A DNA stretch of 61,112 nt. It comes from an uncultured Gammaproteobacteria bacterium. GTDB lineage: Bacteria; Pseudomonadota; Gammaproteobacteria; PS1; Pseudothioglobaceae. The notes under the pieces were generated by a model. It worked only from the letters and a program-made list of their open reading frames with translations. It had not been told where the DNA came from and searched no databases. This document shows positions 1 through 10,700 of this stretch, in pieces. A program made the translations under genes and the position numbers. Each line of letters opens with the position of its first letter. Position 1 is the first letter of the stretch. The stretch lies in NCBI GenBank assembly GCA_913057955.1, contig CAJXOB010000006.1, positions 1 to 61,112 on the forward strand. Direction: 5' to 3'.

Positions 1-129
1 CCAGGTGACAATGTTAAGATGACAATTGAGTTACTTGCTCCGATTGCAATGGAAGAAGGATTAAGATTTGCAATTAGAGAAGGTGGACGCACAGTAGGTG
101 CTGGAGTCGTCTCGAAAATTACGAGTTAA
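1..129 (+). CDS. tuf: Elongation factor Tu, C-terminal end (partial)
   Basis: The first 42 codons read in frame 1 and end at TAA 127-129. The peptide starts [20 protein letters not shown] and continues through [16 protein letters not shown] to the end. This is the conserved end of domain 3 of EF-Tu, the GTPase that delivers aminoacyl-tRNA to the ribosome. The gene begins outside the window to the left. Its position just before tRNA-Trp and secE is the usual gammaproteobacterial order and supports tuf over another translation GTPase. The domain is complete to the terminus, with no sign of a frameshift. Confidence 0.96.
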   Translation, partial: PGDNVKMTIELLAPIAMEEGLRFAIREGGRTVGAGVVSKITS

Positions 130-190
130 AAAGATAGTTTAGTAAGTGGTTGCTTATTTATGAGTGGCCACTTTTTAGGGTTTGATATTT

Positions 191-266
191 AGGCAAGTGG
201 CTCAATTGGTAGAGTAGTGGTCTCCAAAACCATTGGTTGGGGGTTCGAGTCCCTCCTTGCCTGCCA
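191..266 (+). tRNA. trnW: tRNA-Trp (anticodon CCA)
   Basis: The 76-nt sequence folds as a cloverleaf. The acceptor arm AGGCAAG (191-197) pairs with CTTGCCT (256-262), followed by discriminator G263 and an encoded CCA at 264-266. The anticodon loop is CTCCAAA with anticodon CCA at 224-226, which reads UGG (Trp). The T loop shows GGTTCGAGTCC. A tRNA-Trp between tuf and secE is common in gammaproteobacteria, and it is probably co-transcribed and processed out. Confidence 0.97.
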
Positions 267-281
267 AATTAAAGGATATGT

Positions 282-665
282 GTGGCTAAACAAATAGAAA
301 ATTTAAAGAGTGGTTCTGATCAGTGGAAAACTATCTTAGCGATTTTAATTGTAGTTGCTGGGCTTGCTTTATATTATATGAATCCTTTAGGATTTAATGC
401 GCTTACCAAAGTTTTAGTAACACTTGTAGTTTTTGCAGTAGCGGTCATGGTTTTTGTGAAATCTAATCAAGGTGATCGATTTGTTCATTTTTTGAAAGAG
501 ACTCGAATTGAGCTTCGAAAGGTTGTTTGGCCAACTCGTGAAGAAACAATCAAAACAACTGGAATCATTATGGTTGCAGTAGTTATAGTTGCAATTTTTC
601 TATGGATTGTTGATGCATTCTTTACTTGGGGTGTTCAATCAATTTCGTCAATTAACATTTTTTAA
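282..665 (+). CDS. secE: Preprotein translocase subunit SecE
   Basis: This is the small membrane subunit of the SecYEG protein-export channel. At 127 residues it has the length of E. coli SecE. Three hydrophobic segments are visible, at about residues 15-32, 40-60 and 92-115. The conserved cytoplasmic stretch ETRIELRKVVWPTREET precedes the last one and is the SecE signature. The start is GTG 282, with AAAGGA at 271-276 in front. The nearby ATG at 279 is out of frame and hits a stop within four codons. The gene is followed 13 bp later by nusG, the standard secE-nusG pair. Confidence 0.97.
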   Translation: MAKQIENLKSGSDQWKTILAILIVVAGLALYYMNPLGFNALTKVLVTLVVFAVAVMVFVKSNQGDRFVHFLKETRIELRKVVWPTREETIKTTGIIMVAVVIVAIFLWIVDAFFTWGVQSISSINIF

Positions 666-678
666 GTAAAGGATTATC

Positions 679-1212
679 ATGTCTAAGAATTGGTTTGTAA
701 TCCACGCTAGAAGCGGCTATGAAGCGAAAGTTAAAATAGCTATTGAAGAAGCTGTTACAAGGGAAGGTATTGAAGATTTAGTAGAAGAGATTCTTATTCC
801 AACTGAGCAAGTAGTTGAGCTAAAAGGTGGAAAGAAAAAAGAAACTGAGCGTAAATTTTTCCCAGGCTATATGCTAATAAAGATGGAACTTACTGAGCCT
901 AGCTGGTTACTAGTTAAGAATACTAATAATGTTATTGGGTTTATAGGTGGTTCATCTGGAAAGCCTTCCCCAATAACTCAGAGAGAAGTAGATAGAATTT
1001 TTGCACGCGTTCAAGAAGGCGCTGATAAGCCGAAGCCTAAGGTTGCATTTCAACCAGGCGAGGAAGTTTTGGTTACCGATGGCCCGTTTAATGAATTTAA
1101 TGGAACAGTTGAAAGTGTAAATTATGAAAAGAGTTTGCTGACAGTGGAGGTTTTAATTTTTGGACGAACTACTGCAGTTGAATTAGAGTTTTCTCAAGTA
1201 GAGAAGACATAA
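679..1212 (+). CDS. nusG: Transcription termination/antitermination factor NusG
   Basis: NusG binds RNA polymerase and links it to Rho and the ribosome. The 177-residue product has the usual length. The N-terminal NGN domain begins with KNWFVIHARSGYEAKV and contains FFPGYMLIKMEL. The C-terminal KOW domain (about residues 122-175) contains FQPGEEVLVTDGPFNEFNGTVE. The start ATG 679 follows AAAGGA by a few bases. secE is directly upstream and the ribosomal protein operon follows. Confidence 0.98.
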   Translation: MSKNWFVIHARSGYEAKVKIAIEEAVTREGIEDLVEEILIPTEQVVELKGGKKKETERKFFPGYMLIKMELTEPSWLLVKNTNNVIGFIGGSSGKPSPITQREVDRIFARVQEGADKPKPKVAFQPGEEVLVTDGPFNEFNGTVESVNYEKSLLTVEVLIFGRTTAVELEFSQVEKT

Positions 1213-1213
1213 A

Positions 1214-1232
1214 TCAGTCGCTAGGCGACTGA
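1214..1232 (+). promoter_or_regulatory. Perfect hairpin between nusG and rplK
   Basis: TCAGTCGC (1214-1221) and GCGACTGA (1225-1232) form an 8-bp perfect stem around a TAG loop, starting two bases after the nusG stop codon. No T-run follows, so it is not a simple intrinsic terminator. It may be an RNA processing or stability element separating secE-nusG from the rplKAJL message. Its function is inferred only from position. Confidence 0.5.
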
Positions 1233-1242
1233 GATTGTTAAC

Positions 1243-1267
1243 GGGGAGCTTAAAAGCGTTTGAACCC
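1243..1267 (+). promoter_or_regulatory. Likely ribosomal protein L1 binding site in the rplK leader
   Basis: The leader contains GGGGAGC (1243-1249), a small GCTT/AAGC stem, then GTTTGAACCC with CCC at 1265-1267 able to pair back to GGG. L1 is known to repress its own operon (rplK-rplA) by binding a leader that mimics its 23S rRNA site, and this position, 15 bp before rplK, is where such a site lies in other gammaproteobacteria. The match is by pattern only; no covariance model was run. Confidence 0.55.
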
Positions 1268-1281
1268 ATAGGAGAGAGAAA

Positions 1282-1710
1282 ATGGCAAAAAAAATTGAGT
1301 CATATATTAAGTTGCAGGTTCCTGCAGCAGAGGCGAATCCATCGCCACCGGTTGGCCCAGCACTTGGCCAACATGGCGTAAACATTATGGATTTCTGTAA
1401 GGCATTTAATGCTCAAACACAAGAGCTTGATAAAGGTATGCCTGTCCCAGTAATTATTACTGTTTATAGTGATCGTAGTTTTACATTTATAACTAAAACA
1501 CCTCCCGCAGCAGTTTTACTTCTGAAGGTTACAGGTATTGCTAAAGGAAGCGGTGAGCCCCACCTTAATAAGGTTGGCACAGTTACTCGTGCGCAATTAG
1601 AAGAGGTTGCGAACATAAAAATGAAAGACTTAAATGCAAATGATTTGGATGCAGCGGTTAAAATTGTTGCGGGCACTGCTCGCTCAATGGGTATTGTGGT
1701 GGAGGGTTAA
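1282..1710 (+). CDS. rplK: 50S ribosomal protein L11
   Basis: L11 forms the GTPase-associated centre of the large ribosomal subunit together with 23S rRNA. The product is 142 residues, the typical size. It has the N-terminal signature [21 protein letters not shown] and the C-terminal rRNA-binding part ending in [10 protein letters not shown]. The start ATG 1282 follows AGGAGAG. The stop TAA at 1708-1710 overlaps or abuts the rplA start, so translation of the two is probably coupled. Confidence 0.98.
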   Translation: MAKKIESYIKLQVPAAEANPSPPVGPALGQHGVNIMDFCKAFNAQTQELDKGMPVPVIITVYSDRSFTFITKTPPAAVLLLKVTGIAKGSGEPHLNKVGTVTRAQLEEVANIKMKDLNANDLDAAVKIVAGTARSMGIVVEG

Positions 1711-1712
1711 TG

Positions 1713-2408
1713 ATGGCTAATTTATCAAAAAATCAAAAAGCAAGCGCTTTAAAAATTAAAGAAGGTACTAAATACGCAATTACTGAAGCTTTAACATTAG
1801 TGAAAGAGTGTGCTTCAGCCAAGTTTGATGAATCAGTCGATGTTAGTATCAACTTAGGTATTGATACTAAAAAATCAGACCAAAATGTACGTGGGGCAGT
1901 TGTTCTTCCTAATGGAACTGGAAAAGTTGTTCGTGTGGCAGTTTTTACTCAAGGTGATAATGTCCAAAAAGCAACTGATGCAGGTGCTGACATTGTAGGC
2001 ATGGATGATCTAATGAAAAGCATGCAAGATGGAGATTTAAATTATGATGTTGTTATTGCATCTCCAGATGCTATGGGTGTTGTTGGAAGATTGGGCCAAG
2101 TTCTTGGACCACGCGGATTAATGCCAAACCCAAAAGTTGGAACTGTAACACCTGACGTTGCTACTGCAGTAAAAAATGCAAAAGCAGGCCAAGTTCGTTA
2201 CCGTGCCGATAAGGCAGGAATAGTTCATGCTGGTATTGGAAAAGCCTCTTTTGAAGTAAAAGCATTAGAAGAGAATATTGTTGCACTTATTGATGCGATT
2301 AAAAAAGCTAAACCAAGTTCAGCAAAGGGTATTTATATTAAAAAAGTAAGCGTTTCATCAACTATGGGTCCAGGCCTTGGTGTTGATGGTGCAAGTGTAG
2401 ACATTTAA
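1713..2408 (+). CDS. rplA: 50S ribosomal protein L1
   Basis: L1 forms the mobile stalk at the ribosomal E site and is the translational repressor of the rplK-rplA message. The protein has the family motif [15 protein letters not shown] and ends in [16 protein letters not shown]. Two tandem ATG codons are possible: 1710 overlaps the rplK stop and 1713 follows it. I chose 1713 because GGAGG (1701-1705) is then 7 nt away rather than 4, and because L1 proteins usually begin MAxLxK. This gives 231 residues. Confidence 0.96.
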   Translation: MANLSKNQKASALKIKEGTKYAITEALTLVKECASAKFDESVDVSINLGIDTKKSDQNVRGAVVLPNGTGKVVRVAVFTQGDNVQKATDAGADIVGMDDLMKSMQDGDLNYDVVIASPDAMGVVGRLGQVLGPRGLMPNPKVGTVTPDVATAVKNAKAGQVRYRADKAGIVHAGIGKASFEVKALEENIVALIDAIKKAKPSSAKGIYIKKVSVSSTMGPGLGVDGASVDI

Positions 2409-2420
2409 TTAGATTTGAAT

Positions 2421-2444
2421 ACTAATAAATAAATATTTATTAGT
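2421..2444 (+). repeat. AT-rich perfect hairpin after rplA
   Basis: ACTAATAAAT (2421-2430) and ATTTATTAGT (2435-2444) are a perfect 10-bp inverted repeat around a four-base loop, beginning 12 bp after the rplA stop. It has no GC-rich base and no T-run, so it is unlikely to be a strong terminator. It could be a cleavage or stability element that separates the L1-controlled message from the L10-controlled one. The function is an inference from position. Confidence 0.5.
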
Positions 2445-2462
2445 TTAGGAATTCTTTGGGCG

Positions 2463-2576
2463 ACAAGGTAGCTTGTTCTGCCTCAAAGACCATAGGTGTG
2501 ATAGATTGCTTGCAATTTATTGCTTAATAAATTGATTCTTCAATTTGCCTATGTAGAGGGTATGGAAATACCTTGT
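2463..2576 (+). promoter_or_regulatory. L10-type ribosomal protein leader before rplJ
   Basis: The 220-bp rplA-rplJ gap can fold with nested long-range pairing. ACAAGG (2463-2468) is complementary to CCTTGT (2571-2576), and CATAGG (2491-2496) to CCTATG (2548-2553). GGTAT/ATACC (2559-2563/2568-2572) closes a GGAA loop but competes for two bases with the outer helix. Known L10 leaders in gammaproteobacteria occupy this place and let the L10-L7/L12 complex repress its own translation. The assignment rests on position and hand-drawn pairing. Confidence 0.6.
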
Positions 2577-2628
2577 GGCGAAAGTTATAATTTTATAGCT
2601 TTCATTTTTTAATTGTTCAGGAGAGATT

Positions 2629-3150
2629 ATGGCTCTAAGTCTTGAAGCAAAAAAAGCAGTTGTCGAACAGGTTAATGCAGTAGCTATTAGTGCTGTATCT
2701 GTCGGTGTTGCCGAGTATCGTGGATTGAATGTTGGACAAATGACTAATTTGCGGAATGCTGCTATTGATGCAGATGTTTCTTTGCGTGTTGTAAAAAATA
2801 CGCTTGCAAAGAGAGCGTTAGCTGAGACAGGATGTGAATGTATTACTCCAGTTTTAAGTGGACCGGTTATCTTGGGTTTTTCTCAAGAAGATCCGGGAGC
2901 AGTAGCTCGTGTTTTCCGTGACTTCATTAAAGATAATGAAGCATTAGTTGTTAAAGGTTTGGGAGTATCCGGTGAATTTATTGATGCAGATCAATTAAAA
3001 AGAATCGCGAACCTACCAACCAAAGATCAAGCAATCAGTATGTTGATGGCGTTGATGCTTGCACCAGCTGAGAAGTTAGTTAGAACTTTAAATGAAGTTC
3101 CAACTAAGTTAACTCGTGTTGTGGCAGCTATACGTGATCAAAAACAATAA
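2629..3150 (+). CDS. rplJ: 50S ribosomal protein L10
   Basis: L10 anchors the L7/L12 dimers to the ribosome and, as the L10-L7/L12 complex, represses its own mRNA. The product is 173 residues. It begins [15 protein letters not shown] and has the L10 core [18 protein letters not shown] and [11 protein letters not shown]. The C-terminal helix that binds L7/L12 spans roughly residues 140-170. The start ATG 2629 follows CAGGAGAG. rplL lies 24 bp downstream in the same transcript. Confidence 0.98.
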   Translation: MALSLEAKKAVVEQVNAVAISAVSVGVAEYRGLNVGQMTNLRNAAIDADVSLRVVKNTLAKRALAETGCECITPVLSGPVILGFSQEDPGAVARVFRDFIKDNEALVVKGLGVSGEFIDADQLKRIANLPTKDQAISMLMALMLAPAEKLVRTLNEVPTKLTRVVAAIRDQKQ

Positions 3151-3174
3151 TAATTATATAGAGGAGTAAATATC

Positions 3175-3555
3175 ATGGCGAAATTAAGCAATGAAGATAT
3201 TTTAAGTGCAATTGCAGATATGTCTGTAATGGATGTTGTTGAATTAGTATCAGCAATGGAAGAGAAGTTTGGAGTTTCTGCAGCAGCGGTTGCAGCAGCA
3301 CCAGTAGCAGCAGCAGCAGATGCTGGCGCAGCAGTTGAAGAAAAGACTGAGTTCAATGTAATGCTAACAAGCTTTGGTGAAAAGAAAGTTGCAGTTATTA
3401 AGGCAGTTCGAACTATCACAGGGTTGGGCCTTAAAGAGGCTAAAGATCTTGTTGAAAGCGCACCTGCAGCAATTAAAGAAGGCGCATCAAAAGCGGAAGC
3501 TGATGATATTCAAAAACAGCTTGAAGAAGCTGGCGCTAGCGTAGAGCTTAAGTAA
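3175..3555 (+). CDS. rplL: 50S ribosomal protein L7/L12
   Basis: L7/L12 makes the flexible stalk that recruits translation factors. The 126-residue protein has the N-terminal dimerisation domain (about 1-33), an Ala-rich hinge (about 36-55), and the C-terminal factor-binding domain with [20 protein letters not shown]. The start follows GAGGAG. The next feature is a hairpin attenuator, so rpoBC expression can be lower than that of the stalk proteins. The protein looks entirely ordinary. Confidence 0.99.
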   Translation: MAKLSNEDILSAIADMSVMDVVELVSAMEEKFGVSAAAVAAAPVAAAADAGAAVEEKTEFNVMLTSFGEKKVAVIKAVRTITGLGLKEAKDLVESAPAAIKEGASKAEADDIQKQLEEAGASVELK

Positions 3556-3572
3556 TTTGTTCAATGCTATAA

Positions 3573-3608
3573 ACCAAAATCCCCAGTAAGGGGGTTTTGG
3601 TGTTTTTC
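3573..3608 (+). terminator. rplL-rpoB intergenic attenuator/terminator
   Basis: ACCAAAATCCCC (3573-3584) pairs over 12 positions (one T-G) with GGGGGTTTTGGT (3590-3601) around the loop AGTAA, followed by GTTTTTCTT. It is a classic intrinsic terminator shape. Because rpoBC lies 48 bp further on with no obvious strong promoter between, it probably acts as a partial terminator, as the rplL-rpoB attenuator does in E. coli. Confidence 0.82.
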
Positions 3609-3655
3609 TTCAGAAGTAATTTTGAAAACAATTTATTGATTAATACGAGGCATCC

Positions 3656-6600
3656 ATGACTTATTCATTTACAGAAAAAAAACGTATCAGAAATAATTTT
3701 GGAACAAGAGAGTCGATTCTTAAAGAGCCAGATTTATTATCTATTCAGATTAATTCATTTAATGCATTTATACAAAAAGGTGCTACTGAAAAGGAAAATA
3801 TTGGTCTTCACTCTGTTTTTCATTCTGTATTTCCAATTACAGCTCTGAACGGTTATGCCGAAATTGAATATTTAGATTATGAGCTTCAAGAGCCAAAATA
3901 TAATGTTAAAGAGTGTAAGCTGCGAGGAGTTACTTATGCAGCAACCTTGCAAGTTAAACTGAACTTAGTTCTTTTTGACAAAAATGGTTCTAATTTAAAG
4001 AAGAAGCGTCGTGTAAAGCAAATTATTGAAGAAAGTGTATATCTTGGTCAGCTTCCATTGATGACTGATACTGGAACTTTTGTTATTAACGGTACAGAGC
4101 GAGTAGTAGTATCTCAACTTCATCGTTCACCAGGAGTTATTTTTGAGCATGATAAAGGAAAGACTCATTCTTCTGGAAAAATATTATTCTCTTCACGTAT
4201 TATTCCTTACCGTGGCTCATGGCTAGACTTTGAGTTTGATCATCACGAGCATTTGTTTGTGCGTATAGATAGAAGAAGAAAACTACCAGTGACTACATTG
4301 CTTCGAGCTATGGGGCAATCTACAAATGACATTATTGATACTTTCTTTGATCATATTGTTGTCAAATTGAAATCTAAATCATGTGACTTAGTCATCAAGC
4401 CAGAACGCTTGAAAGGAATTATTGCAGAATTTGATATCAAGGTTGGAAAAGATATTGTTGTTGAACAGGGTCGGCGTATTACTGCTAAGCATACAAAAAT
4501 TCTTCAAGATGCAAAAGTAGACTCAATTAATACCCCACTTGAATACCTTAATGGAAAAGTCATTTCTTCAGATATAGTTGATACCGATACTGGTGAAATT
4601 TTATTAGCTGCAAACTCATTAATAACTGAAGAATCTATTGAAGTTTTAACTGCAACTAAGATTAAGAAAATTAATATTATTTATCTTAATGATGCTGAAA
4701 ATGGTATCTATATTTCTGATACTCTGCGTCTTGATGAGTTGCAAACAGAAATTGAGGCTCGCATGTCTATCTATCATGTAATGAGACCGGGTGAACCTGC
4801 AACTGAAGACGCGGTTAATACACTTTTTTCTAATCTATTTTTTAACAATGATCGTTATGATCTTTCTCGTGTGGGACGAATGAAGTTAAATAGAAGGCTC
4901 GGTGTCGCTAGTGAAACTGGTGAGCACGTCTTAACCCATGATGATATTATTAATGTAATTAAACAGTTAATTGATATCAAAAATGGACATGATGTAGTAG
5001 ATGATGTCGATACTTTAGCTAATAGAAGAGTAAGAGCTATAGGTGAGATGATTGAAAATCAATTTAGAATTGGCCTTATTCGTGTAGAAAAGGCTGTTAA
5101 AGAGGGCTTAAATCTTGCAGAAACAGACGAATTAACTCCACAAGATCTTATTAATTCTAAGCCAGTTTCGGCTGCTGTAAGAGAGTTTTTTGGCTCTTCT
5201 CAGTTGTCTCAATTTATGGACCAAGTGAATCCGTTGTCTGGTGTGACGCATAAACGACGCATATCAGCCTTAGGGCCAGGTGGCTTAACAAGAGAACGTG
5301 CTGGCTTTGAAGTCCGTGATGTTCACCCATCTCATTACGGGAGATTATGCCCCATTGAAACCCCTGAAGGGCCAAATATTGGTTTAATTAACACTTTGGC
5401 GGTATATGCAAGAACAAATGACTACGGTTTTTTAGAAACTCCTTATCAAATAGTTAAGAAAGGACAAGTCACTAAAGAAATTGTATACGTTTCAGCAATC
5501 GATGAAATTGATCACACTATTGCTCAAGCCAACTCTAAAGTGGATGGCAAAGGTTACTTGGTGGACGATCTTGTTTCAGGAAGACATAAAAATGAATTTG
5601 TACTGGTAGGCAAGTCTGAAGTAACGCTTATTGATATTGACTCAAAGCAAATATCATCTGTAGCTGCATCACTTATACCATTTCTAGAGCATGATGATGC
5701 TAACCGTGCATTAATGGGATCAAATATGCAGCGTCAAGCTGTTCCTGTACTTCGAGCTGAAAAGCCTTTGGTTGGAACAGGTATTGAACGAGTTGTTGCA
5801 ACGGATTCACGTGTCTGCGTTGTTGCAAACCATGATGGTGTTGTAGAAACAGTAGATGCTTCAAGAATAGTAATTCGAGTCGATGCTAAGCAAGCAAAAG
5901 CTGGTGAGCTTGGTGTTGATATTTATAGTTTGGTGAAATATTCTCGTTCCAATCAAAATACTTGTATCAATCAAAAGCCACTTGTCCAACCGGGCGATAA
6001 GATTGTTGCTGGTGATGTCTTGGCAGATGGACCTTCTACTGATCTAGGTGAGCTTGCCCTTGGTCAAAATATGATGATTGCATTTATGCCTTGGAATGGA
6101 TATAACTTTGAAGATTCAATACTAATATCAGAGAAAGTAGTGCAGGAGGATCGTTATACTTCAATTCACATTGAAGAACTGACAGCCTATGCTAGAGATA
6201 CAAAACTTGGAACTGAAGAAGTCACAGCAGATATTCCTAATGTAAGTGAATCTGCGTTATCAAAGCTTGATGATGTGGGTATTGTATATGTTGGTGCTCG
6301 TGTTAAGGGCGGCGATATTCTAGTTGGAAAAGTAACTCCAAAAAGTGAAACAGTTCTTTCTCCAGAAGAGAAATTATTGCGTGCTATTTTTGGAGAAAAA
6401 GCTAACAATGTGAAAGATACTTCTCTAAGAATGGGTGCCTCAAAATCAGGTGTTGTTATTGACGTTCAGATATTCACTAAAGATCGAGTTGCAAAAGATT
6501 CTCGTGCATTGGTTATTGATGAAGAGCGTTTAGAGAGTATTAAAAAAGATATTGATGATGAGTTCGGAATAATTGATGGAGACATCTTTCGCCGTATTCG

Positions 6601-7738
6601 TTTAAAACTTTCTGGAAATATCTCGACTAGTAATATAGGTAATATTAAGAGTGGAGATAAACTAACTTCTAAGGATTTAAAGTCATTAGAAAATAGTGAG
6701 TTAGCAAAATTAAAAGTTAAGGATGCAGCTATCAATAAAGAAGTTGTCTCACTTGTTAAGCAGTCAAAAGCAAAAGAGGAAGAGTTTGAAATTTTTTATG
6801 AGCAAGAGAGTGCAAAAATTAAAGAAGGCGCTGAATTGCCACCAGGAGTTCAAAAGATGGTTAAGGTTTATGTGGCAACACGTAAAACACTCCAGGTTGG
6901 CGACAAGATGGCTGGACGACACGGTAACAAAGGTGTCATCTCTCGCGTATCTCCAGTTGAAGACATGCCTCATCTGGCAGATGGTACGCCAGTAGATGTT
7001 GTTCTTAACCCACTTGGTGTTCCGTCACGTATGAATGTTGGCCAGGTACTTGAGGTTCACTTAGGCTGGGCTGCTAAAGGTCTGGGGTTTAAGATTGGTA
7101 ATTTGTTAGATGAACATCGCAAAGACACTATTAAGAAAATTCGCTCAATGCTTGATTCTATTTACAATAGCTATGGAAAGTCTGAAGACTTAAAGTCTTT
7201 TAGCGATGATGAGATATTAGAATTAGCAAACAATCTTCGCTCTGGTGTGCCAATGGCAACACCTGTGTTTGATGGAATTAAAGAGGAAGATATTAAATCT
7301 TTACTCAAGATGGCTGATTTACCAGAAAGTGGTCAAATACAGTTATTTGATGGACGAACTGGTGACTCATTTGACCGGGATATAACAGTTGGTTATATGC
7401 ACATGCTTAAGCTTAATCATTTAGTTGACGATAAAATGCATGCTCGCTCGACAGGTCCATACTCTTTAGTTACTCAGCAACCATTGAGTGGTAAGGCACA
7501 ATTTGGTGGTCAAAGGTTTGGTGAAATGGAAGTTTGGGCGTTAGAAGCATATGGCGCAGCATACACACTTCGAGAAATGTTAACGGTTAAGTCTGATGAT
7601 GTTACTGGAAGAGCAAAAATGTATAAAAATATAGTAGACGGTGAGAATCGTACTGAGTCGGTAATGCCAGAGTCGTTTAATGTTCTAGTGAAAGAAATTC
7701 GATCTCTAGGTATTGATACTGAACTTGAACAACATTAA
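3656..7738 (+). CDS. rpoB: DNA-directed RNA polymerase subunit beta
   Basis: This is the second-largest subunit of RNA polymerase. It has 1360 residues, close to the 1342 of E. coli. The rifampicin-binding region begins near residue 512, reading [20 protein letters not shown] followed by [12 protein letters not shown]. The residues usually altered in resistant strains are wild type here. C-terminal motifs include [13 protein letters not shown] and the segment ending [17 protein letters not shown]. The start ATG 3656 follows GAGG. rpoC follows after 14 bp. Confidence 0.99.
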   Translation: MTYSFTEKKRIRNNFGTRESILKEPDLLSIQINSFNAFIQKGATEKENIGLHSVFHSVFPITALNGYAEIEYLDYELQEPKYNVKECKLRGVTYAATLQVKLNLVLFDKNGSNLKKKRRVKQIIEESVYLGQLPLMTDTGTFVINGTERVVVSQLHRSPGVIFEHDKGKTHSSGKILFSSRIIPYRGSWLDFEFDHHEHLFVRIDRRRKLPVTTLLRAMGQSTNDIIDTFFDHIVVKLKSKSCDLVIKPERLKGIIAEFDIKVGKDIVVEQGRRITAKHTKILQDAKVDSINTPLEYLNGKVISSDIVDTDTGEILLAANSLITEESIEVLTATKIKKINIIYLNDAENGIYISDTLRLDELQTEIEARMSIYHVMRPGEPATEDAVNTLFSNLFFNNDRYDLSRVGRMKLNRRLGVASETGEHVLTHDDIINVIKQLIDIKNGHDVVDDVDTLANRRVRAIGEMIENQFRIGLIRVEKAVKEGLNLAETDELTPQDLINSKPVSAAVREFFGSSQLSQFMDQVNPLSGVTHKRRISALGPGGLTRERAGFEVRDVHPSHYGRLCPIETPEGPNIGLINTLAVYARTNDYGFLETPYQIVKKGQVTKEIVYVSAIDEIDHTIAQANSKVDGKGYLVDDLVSGRHKNEFVLVGKSEVTLIDIDSKQISSVAASLIPFLEHDDANRALMGSNMQRQAVPVLRAEKPLVGTGIERVVATDSRVCVVANHDGVVETVDASRIVIRVDAKQAKAGELGVDIYSLVKYSRSNQNTCINQKPLVQPGDKIVAGDVLADGPSTDLGELALGQNMMIAFMPWNGYNFEDSILISEKVVQEDRYTSIHIEELTAYARDTKLGTEEVTADIPNVSESALSKLDDVGIVYVGARVKGGDILVGKVTPKSETVLSPEEKLLRAIFGEKANNVKDTSLRMGASKSGVVIDVQIFTKDRVAKDSRALVIDEERLESIKKDIDDEFGIIDGDIFRRIRLKLSGNISTSNIGNIKSGDKLTSKDLKSLENSELAKLKVKDAAINKEVVSLVKQSKAKEEEFEIFYEQESAKIKEGAELPPGVQKMVKVYVATRKTLQVGDKMAGRHGNKGVISRVSPVEDMPHLADGTPVDVVLNPLGVPSRMNVGQVLEVHLGWAAKGLGFKIGNLLDEHRKDTIKKIRSMLDSIYNSYGKSEDLKSFSDDEILELANNLRSGVPMATPVFDGIKEEDIKSLLKMADLPESGQIQLFDGRTGDSFDRDITVGYMHMLKLNHLVDDKMHARSTGPYSLVTQQPLSGKAQFGGQRFGEMEVWALEAYGAAYTLREMLTVKSDDVTGRAKMYKNIVDGENRTESVMPESFNVLVKEIRSLGIDTELEQH

Positions 7739-7752
7739 ATTAGGAGAATCAC

Positions 7753-10700
7753 TTGAAAGATTTATTACAAATTTTAAAACAGCAAAATAAAGAACAAGAT
7801 TTTGATGCAATAAGAGTTGGTTTAGCTTCCCCTGAGAAAATTCGTTCATGGTCATTTGGTGAAGTAAAAAAACCTGAAACTATTAACTATAGAACTTTCA
7901 AACCTGAAAGAGAAGGGTTATTTTGTGCCAAAATTTTTGGCCCAATGAAAGACTTTGAGTGCTTATGCGGTAAATATAAGCGTATGAAATTTAGAAATGT
8001 AGTTTGTGAAAAATGTGGCGTTGAGGTTACTCTTTCTAAAGTAAGACGTGAAAGAATGGGTCATATTGAGCTTGCTGCTCCAGTTGCGCATATTTGGTAT
8101 CTAAAGTCACTGCCATCTAGATTAGGGTTGCTTATGGATATGACCTTAAAAGATATTGAAAGAGTTCTTTATTTTGAAGCCTTTCTAGTGACTGATCCAG
8201 GAAGCACGCCTTTAATTAAAAAGCAACTCCTTACTGAAGAGATGTATTTTGATGCTTTAGATCAGTATGGAGATGATGAGTTTGTCGCAAAGATGGGGGC
8301 AGAAGCCATGCAGGATGTTCTTGCGGAAATGCAACTTGAAAAAGAAGCGGCAAATTTGAGAGAAGATGCTCTAAATACTAAATCTCAAACTAAACTTAAG
8401 AAAATTAATAAACGCCTAAAGTTAGTTGATTCATTAATAAAGTCTGGAAATAAGCCTGAATGGATGGTGTTAAATGTGCTTCCTATTCTTCCACCAGATC
8501 TAAGGCCTTTGGTACCTCTAGATGGAGGTCGGTTTGCAACATCTGATTTAAATGATTTATATCGCCGAGTTATTAATAGAAATAACCGTCTTGGTAGGTT
8601 GTTAGAGCTTGATGCTCCAGAAATTATTGTTAGAAATGAAAAGCGAATGCTTCAAGAAGCTGTTGACTCTTTAATTGACAACGGCCGTCGTGGACGTGCT
8701 GTAATGGGTAATAACAGACGACCTCTGAAGTCAATTGCAGATATGATTAAGGGAAAGCAAGGGCGATTTCGTCAAAACTTACTTGGAAAAAGAGTTGACT
8801 ACTCTGGACGATCAGTAATTGTTTGTGGTCCATATTTAAAGCTTCATCAGTGTGGATTGCCTAAGAAGATGGCTTTAGAGCTTTTTAAACCTTTTATTTA
8901 TAATCGCCTTCAGGCTAATGGATTGGCTTCAACTATTAAAGCTGCAAAAAAAATGGTTGAAAGCGAAATTCCTGAAGTTTGGGATATTTTGGAAAAAGTA
9001 GTTCATCAGCATCCAGTTTTATTAAATCGTGCCCCTACTCTTCATAGGCTTGGTATTCAAGCATTTGAACCACTTTTAATTGAAGGTAAGGCAATTCAAC
9101 TTCATCCCCTAGTTTGTACTGCATTTAATGCAGACTTTGATGGTGATCAGATGGCTGTTCACGTCCCCCTTTCAGAAGAAGCTCAATTAGAGGCAAGAAC
9201 TCTAATGTTGGCATCAAATAACATTCTTCATTTGGCGAGTGGCGACCCAATAATTATTCCATCTCAAGATGTAATCTTGGGTCTTTACTATATGACTCGA
9301 GAAATGGTTAATCAGCAGGGTGAAGGTATGATTTTTGCCAATACTAACGAGGCACTTTCTGCCTATGATGCCAAGCTAGTAAGTCTGCATGCGAAAATTA
9401 AATTAAGAGTGCAGGATTATGAAAAAGGAGGCTCTGGTTATACTCCAACAAGTACTCGGATAGTTGACACTACAATCGGTAGGGCTATTTTTTCTAGGAT
9501 TTTGCCTAAAGGCTTGTCATTTGATCTAATTAATGAAGCTTTAACTAAAAAAGTGGTTTCAAATTTAATTCATGTCTGTTATAGATCTCAGGAGCTTAAG
9601 GAGACTGTAATTTTTGCGGATCAGATGATGTACATGGGCTTTGAATACTCAACTAAATCAGGCATCTCATTTTGTTCAAATGATATGATTATTCCTAGCG
9701 AAAAAGCTGAGATGATTGAAAAGGCTAACGCCCAAGTTAAAGACGTTCAGCAACAATTTGCTTCTGGTGTTGTTACAAATGGTGAGCGATATAATAAAGT
9801 TATTGATATTTGGTCAAGAACTTCAGAAGAAGTTGCTAAAGCGATGATGGATAAAGTAGGCTATGAAGATATAACTGATGCTGAAGGAAATACAGAAAAG
9901 AAACCATCATTTAACTCAATCTATATGATGGCAGATTCAGGCGCTAGAGGCTCTCCTGCGCAGATACGTCAGTTAGCAGGAATGCGTGGTCTAATGGCAA
10001 AACCAGATGGATCAATTATTGAGACTCCTATTACAAGTAATTTCCGTGAAGGTCTTAATAATATGCAGTACTTTATTTCAACGCATGGAGCTCGAAAAGG
10101 TTTAGCTGATACAGCATTAAAAACTGCTAACTCGGGCTATTTAACTCGTAGACTAGTTGATGTAGGTCAAGATCTAGTTGTAACTGAAGAAGATTGCGGC
10201 ACTAAAAATGGCCTGGTAATGAAGTCAGTTATTGATGGTGGAAATGTAGTTCAAACATTAGGAACTGCAGTACTTGGCAGAGTTATCTCTGAAGATATAT
10301 TAGTGCCAAATACAAAAAAAGTCTTTTTAGAAAAAGATCATTTAATTACATTGGATGACTCAGATAAGATTAATGAATTAGGCATAGAGTTTATTCAAGT
10401 GCGTTCAGCAATTACTTGCGAGTTATCTTATGGTGTTTGCGCATCTTGTTATGGAAATGATATGGCAAGGGGTCATAAGATTGGAGTGGGCGAAGCTGTT
10501 GGTGTTATTGCGGCTCAATCAATTGGAGAGCCAGGAACACAGCTAACAATGCGTACTTTTCATATTGGAGGTGCAGCAAGTTCATCTACAGCAGTTAATA
10601 GTATTAATATCAATACTGATGGTATTGTTCATTTTGAAAATATGAAGTCTATTAAAAATGCTAATGGTGATTTTGTAGTTGTTTCAAGATCTTCTGAAGC

